Assembly: GCA_022822205.1 (NCBI GenBank)
Contig: JAJECC010000041.1
Coordinates: 1 to 35,071 of the forward strand
Direction of reading: 5' to 3'
DNA length: 35,071 nt
Source: Rhodospirillales bacterium
GTDB lineage: Bacteria > Pseudomonadota > Alphaproteobacteria > Rhodospirillales > UBA2165
Part shown: piece after piece, positions 15,924 to 24,594 of the stretch
Numbering within the stretch: position 1 is the stretch's first letter
Layout of the letters: each line of letters opens with the position of its first letter
Position numbers and translations under genes: made by a program
The notes under the pieces: model-generated
Told to the model about the DNA's origin: nothing
Seen by the model: only the letters and a program-made list of their open reading frames with translations
Database searches by the model: none

Positions 15924-16820
15924 ATGAGCCCGACCCGACAGGACACCCTCCCCGCCTCGGGCTTCGCCTACCTCGCGGCGCTGACCATCATTTGGGGTAC
16001 ATCATGGCCGATCCTCAAGATCGCGCTGAGCGAAATTCCGCCGTGGACTTTTCGTGGACTGATCGCCCCGACCGCAGCCATCTTCCTGTTCGGCCTCGGA
16101 TATCTCATGAAGGAAGAGTTGACCCGTCCACGCGGGCAGTGGGGTCCGCTGCTGCTCGCCTCGGCGCTCAATATCACGGGCTGGCATATCTTCAGCGCCT
16201 TTGGCCTGTTGCTGGTCAATTCCGGCCACGCGTCGATCCTCGCCTACACGATGCCATTGTGGGCGGTTCTGATCGGAATATTGTTCACGGCTGAACGGCC
16301 GAGCCTTCAGCGCTATGTCGGCCTGGCCTTCGGCATCGCCGGAATCGCGGTTCTGCTGGCCGGCGATCTCGGTGTCTTCGCCTCATCCCCCCTCGGCACC
16401 CTATTGATGCTCGGGTCCGCCCTTTCCTGGGGCGCCGGGACGGTGGTCCAGAAGCAGGTGAACTGGCAGCTCCCGCCGGTTTCCCTCGCCGGCTGGCAAC
16501 TGCTGATCGGCGGCCTTCCAATGACCATCATCGCCCTGGTCATCGAGTCACCCCATTGGGAGCCGGTCTCGACGACCGCCGTCTGGACGATGATCTATAT
16601 TCTCATCGTACCGATCGTTTTCTGCTGGTTCGTCTGGTTCAAAATCGTCGCCTCTGCCCCGGTCACGGTTTCCAGCGTTTCGACCCTGCTGATCCCGGTC
16701 ATCGGGGTCGCCAGCGGCAGCGTCGTTCTAGGGGAGGCGGTCGGCTGGCGCGAAGCGGTTGCGCTGATCCTGGTGTGTGTCGCTCTCGGCTGCGTTTTGA
16801 TGCCGTCCAAGCGATTGTGA
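15924..16820 (+). CDS. EamA/DMT-superfamily transporter (10-helix drug/metabolite exporter)
   Basis: 298 residues, ten hydrophobic helices in two repeats of five, as in EamA proteins (RhaT/YdcZ/RarD relatives). The first repeat opens LAALTIIWGTSWPILKIAL and contains GLLLVNSGHASILAYTMPLW, a typical EamA helix 3-4 pattern. The second repeat contains ALSWGAGTVVQKQVNW and ends SGSVVLGEAVGWREAVALILVCVAL. ATG 15924 is preferred to a TTG two codons upstream. Such proteins usually export amino acids or metabolites; the substrate cannot be told from sequence. It converges with panC, leaving a 93-bp gap in which I see no clear terminator. Confidence 0.9.
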   Translation: MSPTRQDTLPASGFAYLAALTIIWGTSWPILKIALSEIPPWTFRGLIAPTAAIFLFGLGYLMKEELTRPRGQWGPLLLASALNITGWHIFSAFGLLLVNSGHASILAYTMPLWAVLIGILFTAERPSLQRYVGLAFGIAGIAVLLAGDLGVFASSPLGTLLMLGSALSWGAGTVVQKQVNWQLPPVSLAGWQLLIGGLPMTIIALVIESPHWEPVSTTAVWTMIYILIVPIVFCWFVWFKIVASAPVTVSSVSTLLIPVIGVASGSVVLGEAVGWREAVALILVCVALGCVLMPSKRL

Positions 16821-16913
16821 CCCGGCTGGTCCGGCCCGGCGTACAACATGGGGTCACGATCGCTTGGGCGGCAGCTAAACTGAAATTGCCTGATAGGCCG
16901 TGCGTGCTCACGC

Positions 16914-17753
16914 TCAACCAACGGCCACGTTGTCTATCAGTCGGGTCTTGCCGAGCCACGCCGCCGCGAGTACGCGCAAATTTGCCGACGGGTCACTGGT
17001 CTGTTCGAGTGAGGATGCGTCCCGAACGGTGAGATAGTCGACCGAGGTGAAGCCCGCTTCGACCAATTCCGCCGCCGCGCCCCGTGCCGCGTCCATGTGG
17101 TCGCCCGTCGACCCCGCCACATCGGCGACATATTTCAGCGCCGCTTGCAGCCGCGGCGCAACGGTCCGCTCCTCTTCGGAGAGGTAGGCGTTCCGGGATG
17201 ACAGCGCGAGACCATCCGGCTCGCGAATGATGGGACAGCCAACGATGTCGACGGGCAAATCGAGGTCCGCGCTCATTCGCCGGATCACGCACAGTTGTTG
17301 ATAGTCCTTTTCGCCGAAGTACGCCCGGTGCGGCATCGACTGAATGAGGAGCTTGGAGACCACCGTCGCAACTCCGGTGAAAAATCCGGGCCGAAACTCG
17401 CCTTCCAGGACATCGCCGAGGCCGGGGACCGAGACGCTCGTCGCGCTGCCTTCCGGGTACATTTCATCGATGCCCGGCGCGAACAGGAGGTTGGCCCCCC
17501 GGTCTCGCAGCGCTTCCGCATCCGCTTCCTCGTCCCGCGGATAAACCGCGAAGTCCTCGTTGGGCCCAAATTGCTTGGGATTGACGAATAGGGTGACGCA
17601 GGTGCGGTCCGTTTCCGTGGTTGCCCGCTCCACCAGGGAAAAATGACCGGCGTGCAAGGCCCCCATGGTCGGAACCAATCCGACGGAAAAGCCGGAGCTC
17701 CGCCAATCCGAGACCTCCCGACGGAGTTCCTGAACCGTCCTGACGATCCGCAT
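16914..17753 (-). CDS. panC: Pantoate--beta-alanine ligase (pantothenate synthetase)
   Basis: 279 residues, normal length. PanC condenses pantoate with beta-alanine using ATP. Nucleotidyltransferase motifs are clear: VPTMGALHAGHFSLV (the HxGH site), FGEKDYQQ, and ALSSRNAYLS in the KMSKS-like position. VNPKQFGPNEDFAVYPR is also characteristic. It lies 18 bp downstream of panB on the same strand, so the two form a panBC operon making pantothenate for coenzyme A. The ATG at 17753 has only a weak ribosome binding site, which suggests coupling to panB. Confidence 0.96.
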   Translation of the reverse strand: MRIVRTVQELRREVSDWRSSGFSVGLVPTMGALHAGHFSLVERATTETDRTCVTLFVNPKQFGPNEDFAVYPRDEEADAEALRDRGANLLFAPGIDEMYPEGSATSVSVPGLGDVLEGEFRPGFFTGVATVVSKLLIQSMPHRAYFGEKDYQQLCVIRRMSADLDLPVDIVGCPIIREPDGLALSSRNAYLSEEERTVAPRLQAALKYVADVAGSTGDHMDAARGAAAELVEAGFTSVDYLTVRDASSLEQTSDPSANLRVLAAAWLGKTRLIDNVAVG

Positions 17754-17771
17754 TGAGAGGGGTTCCAGCGC

Positions 17772-18593
17772 CTATTTTTTGCCGTAGGTATGCTCGTCGG
17801 CCGGGAACGAGCGGGCTTTGACCTCGGCCGCATAGTCAGCGGCGGCTTGACCGATCACGTCCCCCACCTCGGCAAAGCGCTTCACGAACTTGGGGGTGAA
17901 ATCGTTGAACATGCCAACCGCATCCTCGGTGACCAGCACCTGGCCGTCGCATGTGGCAGAGGCGCCAATTCCGATCGTGACCGTCGGGATGGATTCGGTG
18001 ATGGTCCTGCCGAGATGCTCGATGACACCTTCGATGACGATGGAAAACGCGCCGGCCTCTGAAATTGCTTTGGCATCGGCCACGATCTTGTTGGCCGTTT
18101 CTTCATCCCGGCCTTGCGATCTAAATCCACCGGCGGCGTGAACCGATTGAGGCATCAAGCCAACGTGTCCCATGACGGGAATGCCCCGTTCAACGAGAAA
18201 CTTAACTGTCGGCGCCATTTCGGCGCCGCCTTCGATCTTGATGCCGGCGCAGCCGGTTTCGGCCATCACCCGGGTGCAATTCCGGAACGCCGCCGGTGGA
18301 GATTCCTCGTAAGTGCCGAACGGCATATCGACGATGACGCAGGCACGCTTGCTGCCGCGGACCACCGCCGCGCCGTGGGCAACCGCCATATCAAGGGTAA
18401 CCGCCAACGTGCTGTCCATGCCATAGAGCGCCATGCCCATGGAATCCCCGACCAGCAGCAGATCCACGTGAGGATCCAGCAGTTTGGCCATGGGCGTCGA
18501 ATATGCGGTCAGGCAGACGATCGGTTCACCGCCCTTGCGGGAAATGATATCGGGGATGGTGACCCGCCGATTGGTGCCGTTGGACGTGCTCAC
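17772..18593 (-). CDS. panB: 3-methyl-2-oxobutanoate hydroxymethyltransferase
   Basis: 273 residues with a GTG start. PanB adds a hydroxymethyl group from methylene-tetrahydrofolate to ketoisovalerate, the first committed pantothenate step. Conserved segments are [14 protein letters not shown] (metal-ligand aspartate), [36 protein letters not shown] and [16 protein letters not shown], all typical. The frame is open to 18641, but GTG 18593 is preferred because GGAGGACAAGG immediately precedes it and the protein then begins like other PanB proteins (VTIPDI). First gene of panBC. A candidate promoter and a 13-bp palindrome lie just upstream. Confidence 0.96.
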   Translation of the reverse strand: MSTSNGTNRRVTIPDIISRKGGEPIVCLTAYSTPMAKLLDPHVDLLLVGDSMGMALYGMDSTLAVTLDMAVAHGAAVVRGSKRACVIVDMPFGTYEESPPAAFRNCTRVMAETGCAGIKIEGGAEMAPTVKFLVERGIPVMGHVGLMPQSVHAAGGFRSQGRDEETANKIVADAKAISEAGAFSIVIEGVIEHLGRTITESIPTVTIGIGASATCDGQVLVTEDAVGMFNDFTPKFVKRFAEVGDVIGQAAADYAAEVKARSFPADEHTYGKK

Positions 18594-18610
18594 CCTTGTC
18601 CTCCAGAGTT

Positions 18611-18623
18611 TTTGCACTGCAAA
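18611..18623. promoter_or_regulatory. 13-bp palindrome in the panB leader, possible operator
   Basis: TTTGCA-C-TGCAAA is a perfect inverted repeat with 6-bp arms, lying between the candidate panB -10 element and the GTG start. The one-base centre excludes an RNA hairpin, so it would be read as a DNA site by a dimeric repressor. No regulator is identified. Confidence 0.35.
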
Positions 18624-18631
18624 GAAATGGT

Positions 18632-18660
18632 TTAATACCACACCGGGCGGGCCGCGTCAC
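18632..18660 (-). promoter_or_regulatory. Candidate panBC promoter with extended -10
   Basis: On the minus strand GTGACG (-35, 4 of 6 matches to consensus), a 17-bp spacer and TATTAA (-10), preceded by TGG as in extended -10 promoters. The predicted transcript would begin about 32 bp before the panB GTG. This is the only reasonable promoter-like arrangement upstream of panB. Confidence 0.4.
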
Positions 18661-18717
18661 GGTCTAGCGATTGCCCTGCGCTTCCGGGGCTGTGCGCATT
18701 GCGAATCCGGTGCTCTC

Positions 18718-18795
18718 GGGTATTATCCGGCGGGCGGGAACCTGGGTATTATCCGGCGGGAGGGAATCCGGGTATTTTCCTGCGGGAGGGAATTT
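18718..18795 (+). repeat. Three tandem 26-bp repeats ending in the ggt ribosome binding site
   Basis: Copies lie at 18718-18743, 18744-18769 and 18770-18795. Each starts GGGTATT and contains GCGGGNGGGAA. Copies 1 and 2 differ at 3 of 26 positions and copies 2 and 3 at 4. The GGGAGGGAA of the third copy sits at Shine-Dalgarno distance from the ggt ATG at 18800; the other copies carry nearly the same purine run. The repeat ends 4 bp before the start codon. Confidence 0.95.
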
Positions 18796-18799
18796 GAAA

Positions 18800-20701
18800 A
18801 TGCGGCGATTGACGGGCGCCGGCCGGCGCAAACTGGTGCTGTTCGGAATTGGCCTGGTTTTGGCGGGCTGCGTCCCCACGCCACCGCCTGAAGCCGGAAC
18901 CGCGCCGCAGATCGCCGTCGAAACCGCGCCACAGACCGCCGCCGAACCCGCGCCACAGACCGCCGCGGAACCCGCGCCACAGACCGCCACAGAGGCGCAC
19001 GCCGCGCCCGAAACTGCGACGCCCTCTCCGGTTCCCCCGGCCGTCGCGGCGGCGGAACCCGTCCCGCGTCCCGCCGTCCGGGCGGCCAAGCACATGGTGG
19101 CGGCGGCAAATCCGTTGGCGGCCCAGGCCGGTCTCGAGATATTGCGGGCGGGAGGCTCGGCAGTCGATGCGGCCGTCGCCGTTCAGATGGTGCTCAATGT
19201 GGTGGAGCCACAATCTTCCGGCATTGGCGGTGGCGGTTTTCTGGTTCACTACTCGGCCAAGTCTCTATCCATCGAGACCTATGACGGTCGGGAAACGGCC
19301 CCGGCGGCGGCAACCCCCGACATGTTTCTCAATTCCGACGGCAGCCGGCGCAATTTTCATGACGCGGTTCCCGGCGGTCTGTCAGTCGGCGTCCCGGGAC
19401 TGCTCCGGATGCTTGAAGCCGCGCACAAGGATCACGGCAAGCTTCCGTGGCGGCGGCTATTCGATTCGGCCATCGAACTGGCTGACGAGGGATTTGAGAT
19501 ATCGCCCCGTTTGCATGGCTTGGTGTCCCGCGATCGACATCTGAAGAAATTCGACACCACAAGAAGTTACTTCTTTGACGCCGCCGGAGAAGCGAAATCC
19601 GTCGGCACCCGCCTGATTAATCAGCCCTTGGCGTCGACGTTCAAGGTGGTCGCGGACTTTGGACCGGACGCGTTCTACATCGGCCCCATCGCCGAAGACA
19701 TCGTCGCCGCGGCAAGGGGTGCCTCGCCCAATCCCGGGAGAATCACCGCAGACGATCTTCAAACCTACCGGGCCAAGAAGCGCGAGCCGGTCTGCTCCCT
19801 CTATCGTCAATGGGTGGTTTGCGGCGCGGCGCCCCCGGCATCAGGCGGTGTGACGACCCTGCAGATACTAGGCACCTTGCAGGGATTCGACCTGGCCGCC
19901 ATGAAGCCGGGATCAGCCGAGGCCGTCCATCTCATCGCCGAGGCGAGCCGGCTGGCCTTCGCCGACCGGGGACAATACCTCGCCGATCCAGACGCGGTGC
20001 GCGTTCCGGTCGGACGGATGATCGACCCCGGCTATTTGGCAATGCGCGCCAAGTTGATCAGCCGCGCAACGGCGATGGAAAATGCCGAACCCGGCAGTTT
20101 CGCCGGTCAGGCGGCGCGGCGCTATGCGCCGTCACCCGACGAACAGGGCCTGTCCACGACGCATTTCAGCATCGTGGACGGTGACGGCAATGCGGTGTCG
20201 CTGACATCTTCGATCAAGGGAACGTTCGGATCGCGGTTGATGGTCCGGGGCTTCCTGCTCAACAGCCAGCTCACGGATTTCAGTTTTAGCCCGGCCCGCA
20301 ATGGCCGTCCAATTGCCAACGCGGCCGCCGCGAACAAGCGGCCGAGGTCGTCCATGAGCCCGACGCTGGTGCTCAATGCCGGCGGTAAACCTGTCCTGGC
20401 GGTCGGGACCCCCGGGGGCGGCAGTATTATCGGATATGTCGCCAAGACCATCATCGGGGTGCTGGACTGGAAACTGGATGCCCAGGCGGCAATCGATGCC
20501 CCCCACTACGTCAATCGAAATGGCCCGACCGACCTGGAGGCGGATACGCCGGTGGCGGCCCTTCAACCCGTTCTGGAAGGATTGGGGCACAAAGTCCGGG
20601 TCCGCAACATGGTGAGCGGGCTTCACGCCATTCAGATCACCGAAAACGGCCTCCTTGGGGCCGCGGACCCCCGCGGCGAAGGTGTCGCGGTCGGCGACTG
20701 A
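18800..20701 (+). CDS. ggt: Gamma-glutamyltransferase, lipoprotein form
   Basis: 633 residues from ATG 18800. Ggt cleaves the gamma-glutamyl bond of glutathione and related peptides in the periplasm and is an N-terminal nucleophile hydrolase that self-cleaves. The predicted nucleophile is T453 in GLSTTHFSIVDGDGNAVSLT, giving a heavy chain and a small subunit of about 180 residues. SGIGGGGFLVHY, DGRETAPAAA (substrate arginine) and VGTPGGGSIIGYV are family motifs. Unusually for Ggt it has a lipobox LAGC (C24) instead of a cleavable secretory signal, then a repetitive Pro/Ala/Thr linker. The frame is open upstream to 18671, but that stretch is made of the tandem repeat, so ATG 18800 is chosen. 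It stands alone, divergent from panB. Confidence 0.94.
   Translation: MRRLTGAGRRKLVLFGIGLVLAGCVPTPPPEAGTAPQIAVETAPQTAAEPAPQTAAEPAPQTATEAHAAPETATPSPVPPAVAAAEPVPRPAVRAAKHMVAAANPLAAQAGLEILRAGGSAVDAAVAVQMVLNVVEPQSSGIGGGGFLVHYSAKSLSIETYDGRETAPAAATPDMFLNSDGSRRNFHDAVPGGLSVGVPGLLRMLEAAHKDHGKLPWRRLFDSAIELADEGFEISPRLHGLVSRDRHLKKFDTTRSYFFDAAGEAKSVGTRLINQPLASTFKVVADFGPDAFYIGPIAEDIVAAARGASPNPGRITADDLQTYRAKKREPVCSLYRQWVVCGAAPPASGGVTTLQILGTLQGFDLAAMKPGSAEAVHLIAEASRLAFADRGQYLADPDAVRVPVGRMIDPGYLAMRAKLISRATAMENAEPGSFAGQAARRYAPSPDEQGLSTTHFSIVDGDGNAVSLTSSIKGTFGSRLMVRGFLLNSQLTDFSFSPARNGRPIANAAAANKRPRSSMSPTLVLNAGGKPVLAVGTPGGGSIIGYVAKTIIGVLDWKLDAQAAIDAPHYVNRNGPTDLEADTPVAALQPVLEGLGHKVRVRNMVSGLHAIQITENGLLGAADPRGEGVAVGD
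18896..18991 (+). repeat. 24-bp coding repeat (4 copies) in the Ggt linker
   Basis: Four in-frame 24-bp units encode GTAPQIAV, ETAPQTAA, EPAPQTAA and EPAPQTAT (residues 33-64). Units 2-4 (18920-18991) differ by only a few bases, so the expansion is recent; the first unit is more diverged. The segment forms a flexible spacer between the lipidated cysteine and the catalytic domain. Confidence 0.92.
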
Positions 20702-20839
20702 TCAACAATGGGCGCCGAGGCAAAGGCGCTTCCACCCGGCGTACCGGTAACGGTGAGGCGAGTTGACGGCAAGCCTTCCGGGGCCGCTTCGTTTAACCCC
20801 TGCGCTGATCGCCCGCCGGCCATGAAGCGGGAAACTGCT

Positions 20840-22282
20840 TTAGCGGCTCCCGACGAGGCTCTTTTCTTCCCCTTCTACTTCCTCGATCCGCGCCGGAAGT
20901 TCCAACAAGAATGTCGTGCCTTCTTCGGTAGTGCTCTCCAACGTCACATCACCCCCGTGCGCGCGCATGATATCGCGCACGATCACCAGCCCGAGACCGG
21001 TCCCGTCCTTCTTGGTCGAACCGGCGAAAGGCGCGAACAGGTTCTCCCGTGCCTGTTGCGGGATACCCGGACCATCGTCCGTGAAACTCAGGCAGATAAA
21101 GCCAAACCGGGACTCGGCTCGGACGACGACCGATTTGGCGCCCGCCTGAAATGCGTTGCGGCCGACGTTGGTGAGAGCCCGGAAAATCTGGTCACGGTCG
21201 GCATCCACCTGAATTTCCGGTGAAACCTCATTACGCCAGACAATGCCGTCCACACCAAGATCGGAGTTGCGGATCCCCGCACCTACCTCCTCCACCAAAT
21301 CGGCGAGGACGAATCGGGTGGTCTCCATCTTGGGCGCGCCCTCGCGCGCAAAGTTCAAAGTCTGGGAGCAAAGTTCCACCGCCCGGTCGATGGCCTCAAA
21401 CAGGCGCGGCACCAAGCGGCGGACCTCCGGATCATCGCTGTCGGCCAACCGGTCGGACACCAGCACCGCGGTGGCAAGGGAGTTTCGAAGATCGTGGTTA
21501 ATCTTAGCCACGGCCGAGCCCAAGGCCGCCAAGCGCCGGCGCTGCCGGAGCGCTTGCCGCACCTCCTGCTGCATCACGCCGAGCTCCCGTTGAGCAACGC
21601 CGATTTCATCCACCCGGCCGCCGGGCGGCAGGCTTGCTTCCGCGTTTTCCGGATCGGCCCGGAATTTCATCATGCTCTCGGTGATGCGTTCCATGGGCCG
21701 CACCATCAGCCAGCGGAGGGCCAGAAATACCAGAGAGGCGGTGATCGCGGAGATGATCAGGGACAAGGCCAGAATGCGGACCGAAAAATCATACATGGCC
21801 TGACGCATCGGCGCTTCGTCCATGAGAATTTCGACGACTGTCCCCAGGTCCTGAGGGGACGGCCCGATGACCCGCAGCACCCGGTTTTCCGTCTGTACCA
21901 ACGTCACCAGGGCGTCCGCAAGCCAGCCGAAAAATACCGGATCCCGTAAGTCATATGTCGCGTCGATGGACGGCAAGTCCGGTGCGCCGAGCGCAAACAT
22001 ATGCCGCTTCGGCGTGCGCAACACCACGTGATAGGTCTCGGATCGTTCCAGCAGGCGTTGCTGGAGGTCCGGACTGACCGCGTGGTTGGGCATGGCCTCC
22101 AGGGCCAGGGTCGCCAGGTGAGCGGCCGCAATGCGCTCAACGAGGAAACTCTGCCGAAATCGCGCAACCGATGGCGCGTAGATCAGCACCTCGCTGATCA
22201 TCACGAAGAAGATCGTCAGAACCAGCAGCCGCGCCGACAGCGAATGCGTGAACGGTGCCGGAGTTCTTTGCTGTCCCGCCAT
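20840..22282 (-). CDS. Membrane sensor histidine kinase (orphan)
   Basis: 480 residues from ATG 22282. One membrane helix is near residues 15-38 and a second near 168-190, enclosing a periplasmic sensor region of about 130 residues with no domain I recognise. A HAMP-like linker follows (WLMVRPMERITESMMKFRAD), then the phosphoacceptor H263 in KINHDLRNSLATAV, and an HATPase domain with N-box LTNVGRNAFQAGA, G1 SFTDDGPGIP and G2 GTGLGLVIVRDIMRAHGG. No response regulator gene lies beside it. An in-frame ATG at 22333 would add 17 residues and start 17 bp after the flavoprotein stop, so it may be the third gene of that operon. The family is certain, the signal unknown. Confidence 0.92.
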   Translation of the reverse strand: MAGQQRTPAPFTHSLSARLLVLTIFFVMISEVLIYAPSVARFRQSFLVERIAAAHLATLALEAMPNHAVSPDLQQRLLERSETYHVVLRTPKRHMFALGAPDLPSIDATYDLRDPVFFGWLADALVTLVQTENRVLRVIGPSPQDLGTVVEILMDEAPMRQAMYDFSVRILALSLIISAITASLVFLALRWLMVRPMERITESMMKFRADPENAEASLPPGGRVDEIGVAQRELGVMQQEVRQALRQRRRLAALGSAVAKINHDLRNSLATAVLVSDRLADSDDPEVRRLVPRLFEAIDRAVELCSQTLNFAREGAPKMETTRFVLADLVEEVGAGIRNSDLGVDGIVWRNEVSPEIQVDADRDQIFRALTNVGRNAFQAGAKSVVVRAESRFGFICLSFTDDGPGIPQQARENLFAPFAGSTKKDGTGLGLVIVRDIMRAHGGDVTLESTTEEGTTFLLELPARIEEVEGEEKSLVGSR

Positions 22283-22350
22283 GGCGGCCCAATGTACCAC
22301 ATTTGGCCGCTGGTGGGATGGGTTCCACGCCATGAAAAAATGGTCTGCCG

Positions 22351-23775
22351 TCAGCCGAATTTCGTGAGAAATCTTACGATTTTTCGGGTCCGGTCGCCGA
22401 ACAGGGTGGGCGTGAAGTACTGGCCGGCCGCCCGTTTGCCCGCTTCGCCGAGGGTTGGATAGGGCGCCACCATGTTGGCGATGGCACCGATCTTCATCTT
22501 TTTCTGGATCGCCAGGGTCCACACCTGGATCAACTCCCCCGCGTGCGCGCCAACGATGCCCGCCCCCAAGACCCGGCCCTTGGGCCCGATGACGATTTTG
22601 ACCAATCCTTCGGTCGCACGCTCGGCGATCGCCCGGTCGTTTTCGGCAAACGGCCAGGAGGTCACGCGGACTTGATCCCCGTGTATTTCCCGCGCCGCCG
22701 CTTCCGTAAGACCCACCTGGGCCAGTTCCGGCGAGGTATAGGTCACCTTAGGGATCGCGGACATGTCCTGTTTGGCGGGGATTCGAAACAGCGCGTTCTT
22801 GATGACGATGCCTGCGTGATAAGAGGCGACGTGGGTGAATTGCAGACCGCCCGCAACGTCACCGATTGCGAACACCTTCTTGTTGGTTGTCCGCATCCGG
22901 GCATCCACCTTGATGCCGGACCTGTCATACTCGATCCCGGCTGCCTCCAAATCGAGGCCGTCCAGGTGGGGTTGCCGGCCGGCGGCTATGAGAAGATGAG
23001 AGCCCGTTATACGGGACCGCGGCGCCTCTTCGACATCCACCTCGATGCCGTCTCCTTCCTTGGCCGCGCCGGCCACACGAACGCCCTCAAGGAGTTCGAC
23101 GCCTTCGGATTTCAGACGCTGACGGACCACTTCGACCAGTTCCGGATCGTCATTGGGCAGCATGTCGGCCATTTCCAGGACGGTGACCTTGGCGCCGAGC
23201 TGCCGGTGGGCCTGGGCCATTTCGATTCCAATGGGTCCCGCACCGACGATGACCAAGTGATCCGGAACAGCGTCAAGGCCGAATATGGTTTCGTTGGTGT
23301 GGAAAGGTGTCCGATCCAACCCGGGGATCGGCGGCACCATGGGTCCGGAACCGGTCGCGATAACGAAGCGCCTTGCGTGAATTCTCCGATCGCCCGCCGT
23401 CACCTCCCGGGGGCCGGTGAACCTGCCCTCGGCCTGGATGACGTTGACCCCGAAGCCCTCATACCGCTCCACCGAGTCGTTGGGCGCGATGGCATCAATG
23501 GCGTGACGGACGTGATCGTAGACGCCGGCGCCGTCGATTTCAGCGGCCGCCCGGCCGACGCCGAAGGGTTGTCCGCCCCGCACCGCCGCGGCCGCATGGC
23601 CCGCCGCCAACAGTGCTTTCGACGGCACACAACCGTAGTTGAGGCAATCACCGCCCATCTTGTCCCGCTCGAGCAAAACCGTCGGGAGACCCAGGTTGGC
23701 GGCCACATAGGCGACGGTCAGGCCGCCGGAGCCGGCGCCAATGACGCAGATATCGGTGTTGATGACGTCGGTCAT
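22351..23775 (-). CDS. Pyridine nucleotide-disulfide oxidoreductase, mercuric reductase-like flavoprotein
   Basis: 474 residues. FAD-binding GAGSGGLTVAYVAANLG (13-29), the redox-active disulfide C44/C49 in GGDCLNYGCVPSKALL, NAD(P)-binding VGAGPIGIEMAQAHRQLG and FAD-contacting FAIGDVAGG are all present. The C-terminal active-site segment reads APYPTLGEAGKRAAG, where lipoamide dehydrogenases have HxHPTLSE, so the catalytic His is absent and the protein is not a standard lipoamide dehydrogenase. The N-terminal HMA domain and C-terminal cysteine pair of true MerA are also missing, so mercury reduction is doubtful. Strong AGGAGC site before ATG 23775. It lies 33 bp downstream of the TVP38 gene; the pairing suggests a membrane-associated redox role. 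Confidence 0.88.
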   Translation of the reverse strand: MTDVINTDICVIGAGSGGLTVAYVAANLGLPTVLLERDKMGGDCLNYGCVPSKALLAAGHAAAAVRGGQPFGVGRAAAEIDGAGVYDHVRHAIDAIAPNDSVERYEGFGVNVIQAEGRFTGPREVTAGDRRIHARRFVIATGSGPMVPPIPGLDRTPFHTNETIFGLDAVPDHLVIVGAGPIGIEMAQAHRQLGAKVTVLEMADMLPNDDPELVEVVRQRLKSEGVELLEGVRVAGAAKEGDGIEVDVEEAPRSRITGSHLLIAAGRQPHLDGLDLEAAGIEYDRSGIKVDARMRTTNKKVFAIGDVAGGLQFTHVASYHAGIVIKNALFRIPAKQDMSAIPKVTYTSPELAQVGLTEAAAREIHGDQVRVTSWPFAENDRAIAERATEGLVKIVIGPKGRVLGAGIVGAHAGELIQVWTLAIQKKMKIGAIANMVAPYPTLGEAGKRAAGQYFTPTLFGDRTRKIVRFLTKFG

Positions 23776-23808
23776 GGGGTGCTCCTGAAACGAAGTGATG
23801 GATCGCGC

Positions 23809-24555
23809 CTAGCCGGCAACCCGCCCCCGGGCCTTGAAGCGCTTGTAAATGACCGGCACCAGCGACAACGCCGCCAGACCAATCAGGGGTCCGAGGACTT
23901 CGGGCGCGAATATAATCGACAGGTCCGGCACTTGACCGGCATCTATCAAGTGTCCGATCCCGTTGCCGAGGCTGGCGTAGACGAACGTACCCGGCATGAT
24001 GCCGATGAACGTGCTTATGACGTAGGTGCGGGTGGAAACGCCCAGGAACGCCGGGACCAGATTGACCAGCCAAAACGGAAAAAGCGGTACCAGCCGAAGC
24101 ACCAGCATGTAGCTGACGGCATTGGCCCGGAAACCATCTTCCATACGGCGAATGGCGGGGCCCGCTTTCTCGTAAAAAAAATCGGCAAACGCATATCGTG
24201 CGGCAAGAAAAATCACCGTGGCGCCCAGGGTCGCGGCGACGACCACGAAAATTCCGCCTTCCAGGGTCCCGAACATGAACCCGCCCAAAATCGTCAACCA
24301 AATGGCGCCGGGCAGGCTGATGGCGATGGCACCGGCATAGGCCGCAATAAAGACCACGGCGCTGAGGATATGGTTGTCTTGCGCCCATGACAGAAGTGAC
24401 TCGCGGTTTTCCTTCAGCATTTCGAACGAGAAGAAGTGGTGGAGGTCGTAAAAGAATGCCGCGCCGAGCCCGATCACAAGCAAGACAATCGGCGCCAACC
24501 GCTTGATCGGCAGGCCGTTTTGCTTGGCATTAATTTCCTGGTTTTCGTCGTTCAT
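23809..24555 (-). CDS. TVP38/TMEM64 family (VTT-domain) inner-membrane protein
   Basis: 248 residues with about six hydrophobic segments. The VTT/SNARE-associated domain is visible from [20 protein letters not shown] through [16 protein letters not shown] to [45 protein letters not shown] (re-entrant segments with conserved prolines). The N-terminus is a single helix plus a polar loop. VTT proteins in bacteria and eukaryotes are linked to lipid scrambling or small-molecule transport; the exact function is unsettled. It heads an operon with the mercuric-reductase-like gene, a pairing I recall elsewhere, including as gene fusions. A CRP-type palindrome lies 40 bp upstream of its ATG. Confidence 0.88.
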   Translation of the reverse strand: MNDENQEINAKQNGLPIKRLAPIVLLVIGLGAAFFYDLHHFFSFEMLKENRESLLSWAQDNHILSAVVFIAAYAGAIAISLPGAIWLTILGGFMFGTLEGGIFVVVAATLGATVIFLAARYAFADFFYEKAGPAIRRMEDGFRANAVSYMLVLRLVPLFPFWLVNLVPAFLGVSTRTYVISTFIGIMPGTFVYASLGNGIGHLIDAGQVPDLSIIFAPEVLGPLIGLAALSLVPVIYKRFKARGRVAG

Positions 24556-24594
24556 AACCGGTGCCGATCCTTACACCTCAAGTGCCCTTCGTCC

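Noticed and set aside
18671..18799. Longer Ggt N-terminus starting at 18671
   Set aside because: The extra 43 codons are translation of the 26-bp repeat, and would hide the lipobox far from the N-terminus. ATG 18800 has a good ribosome binding site.
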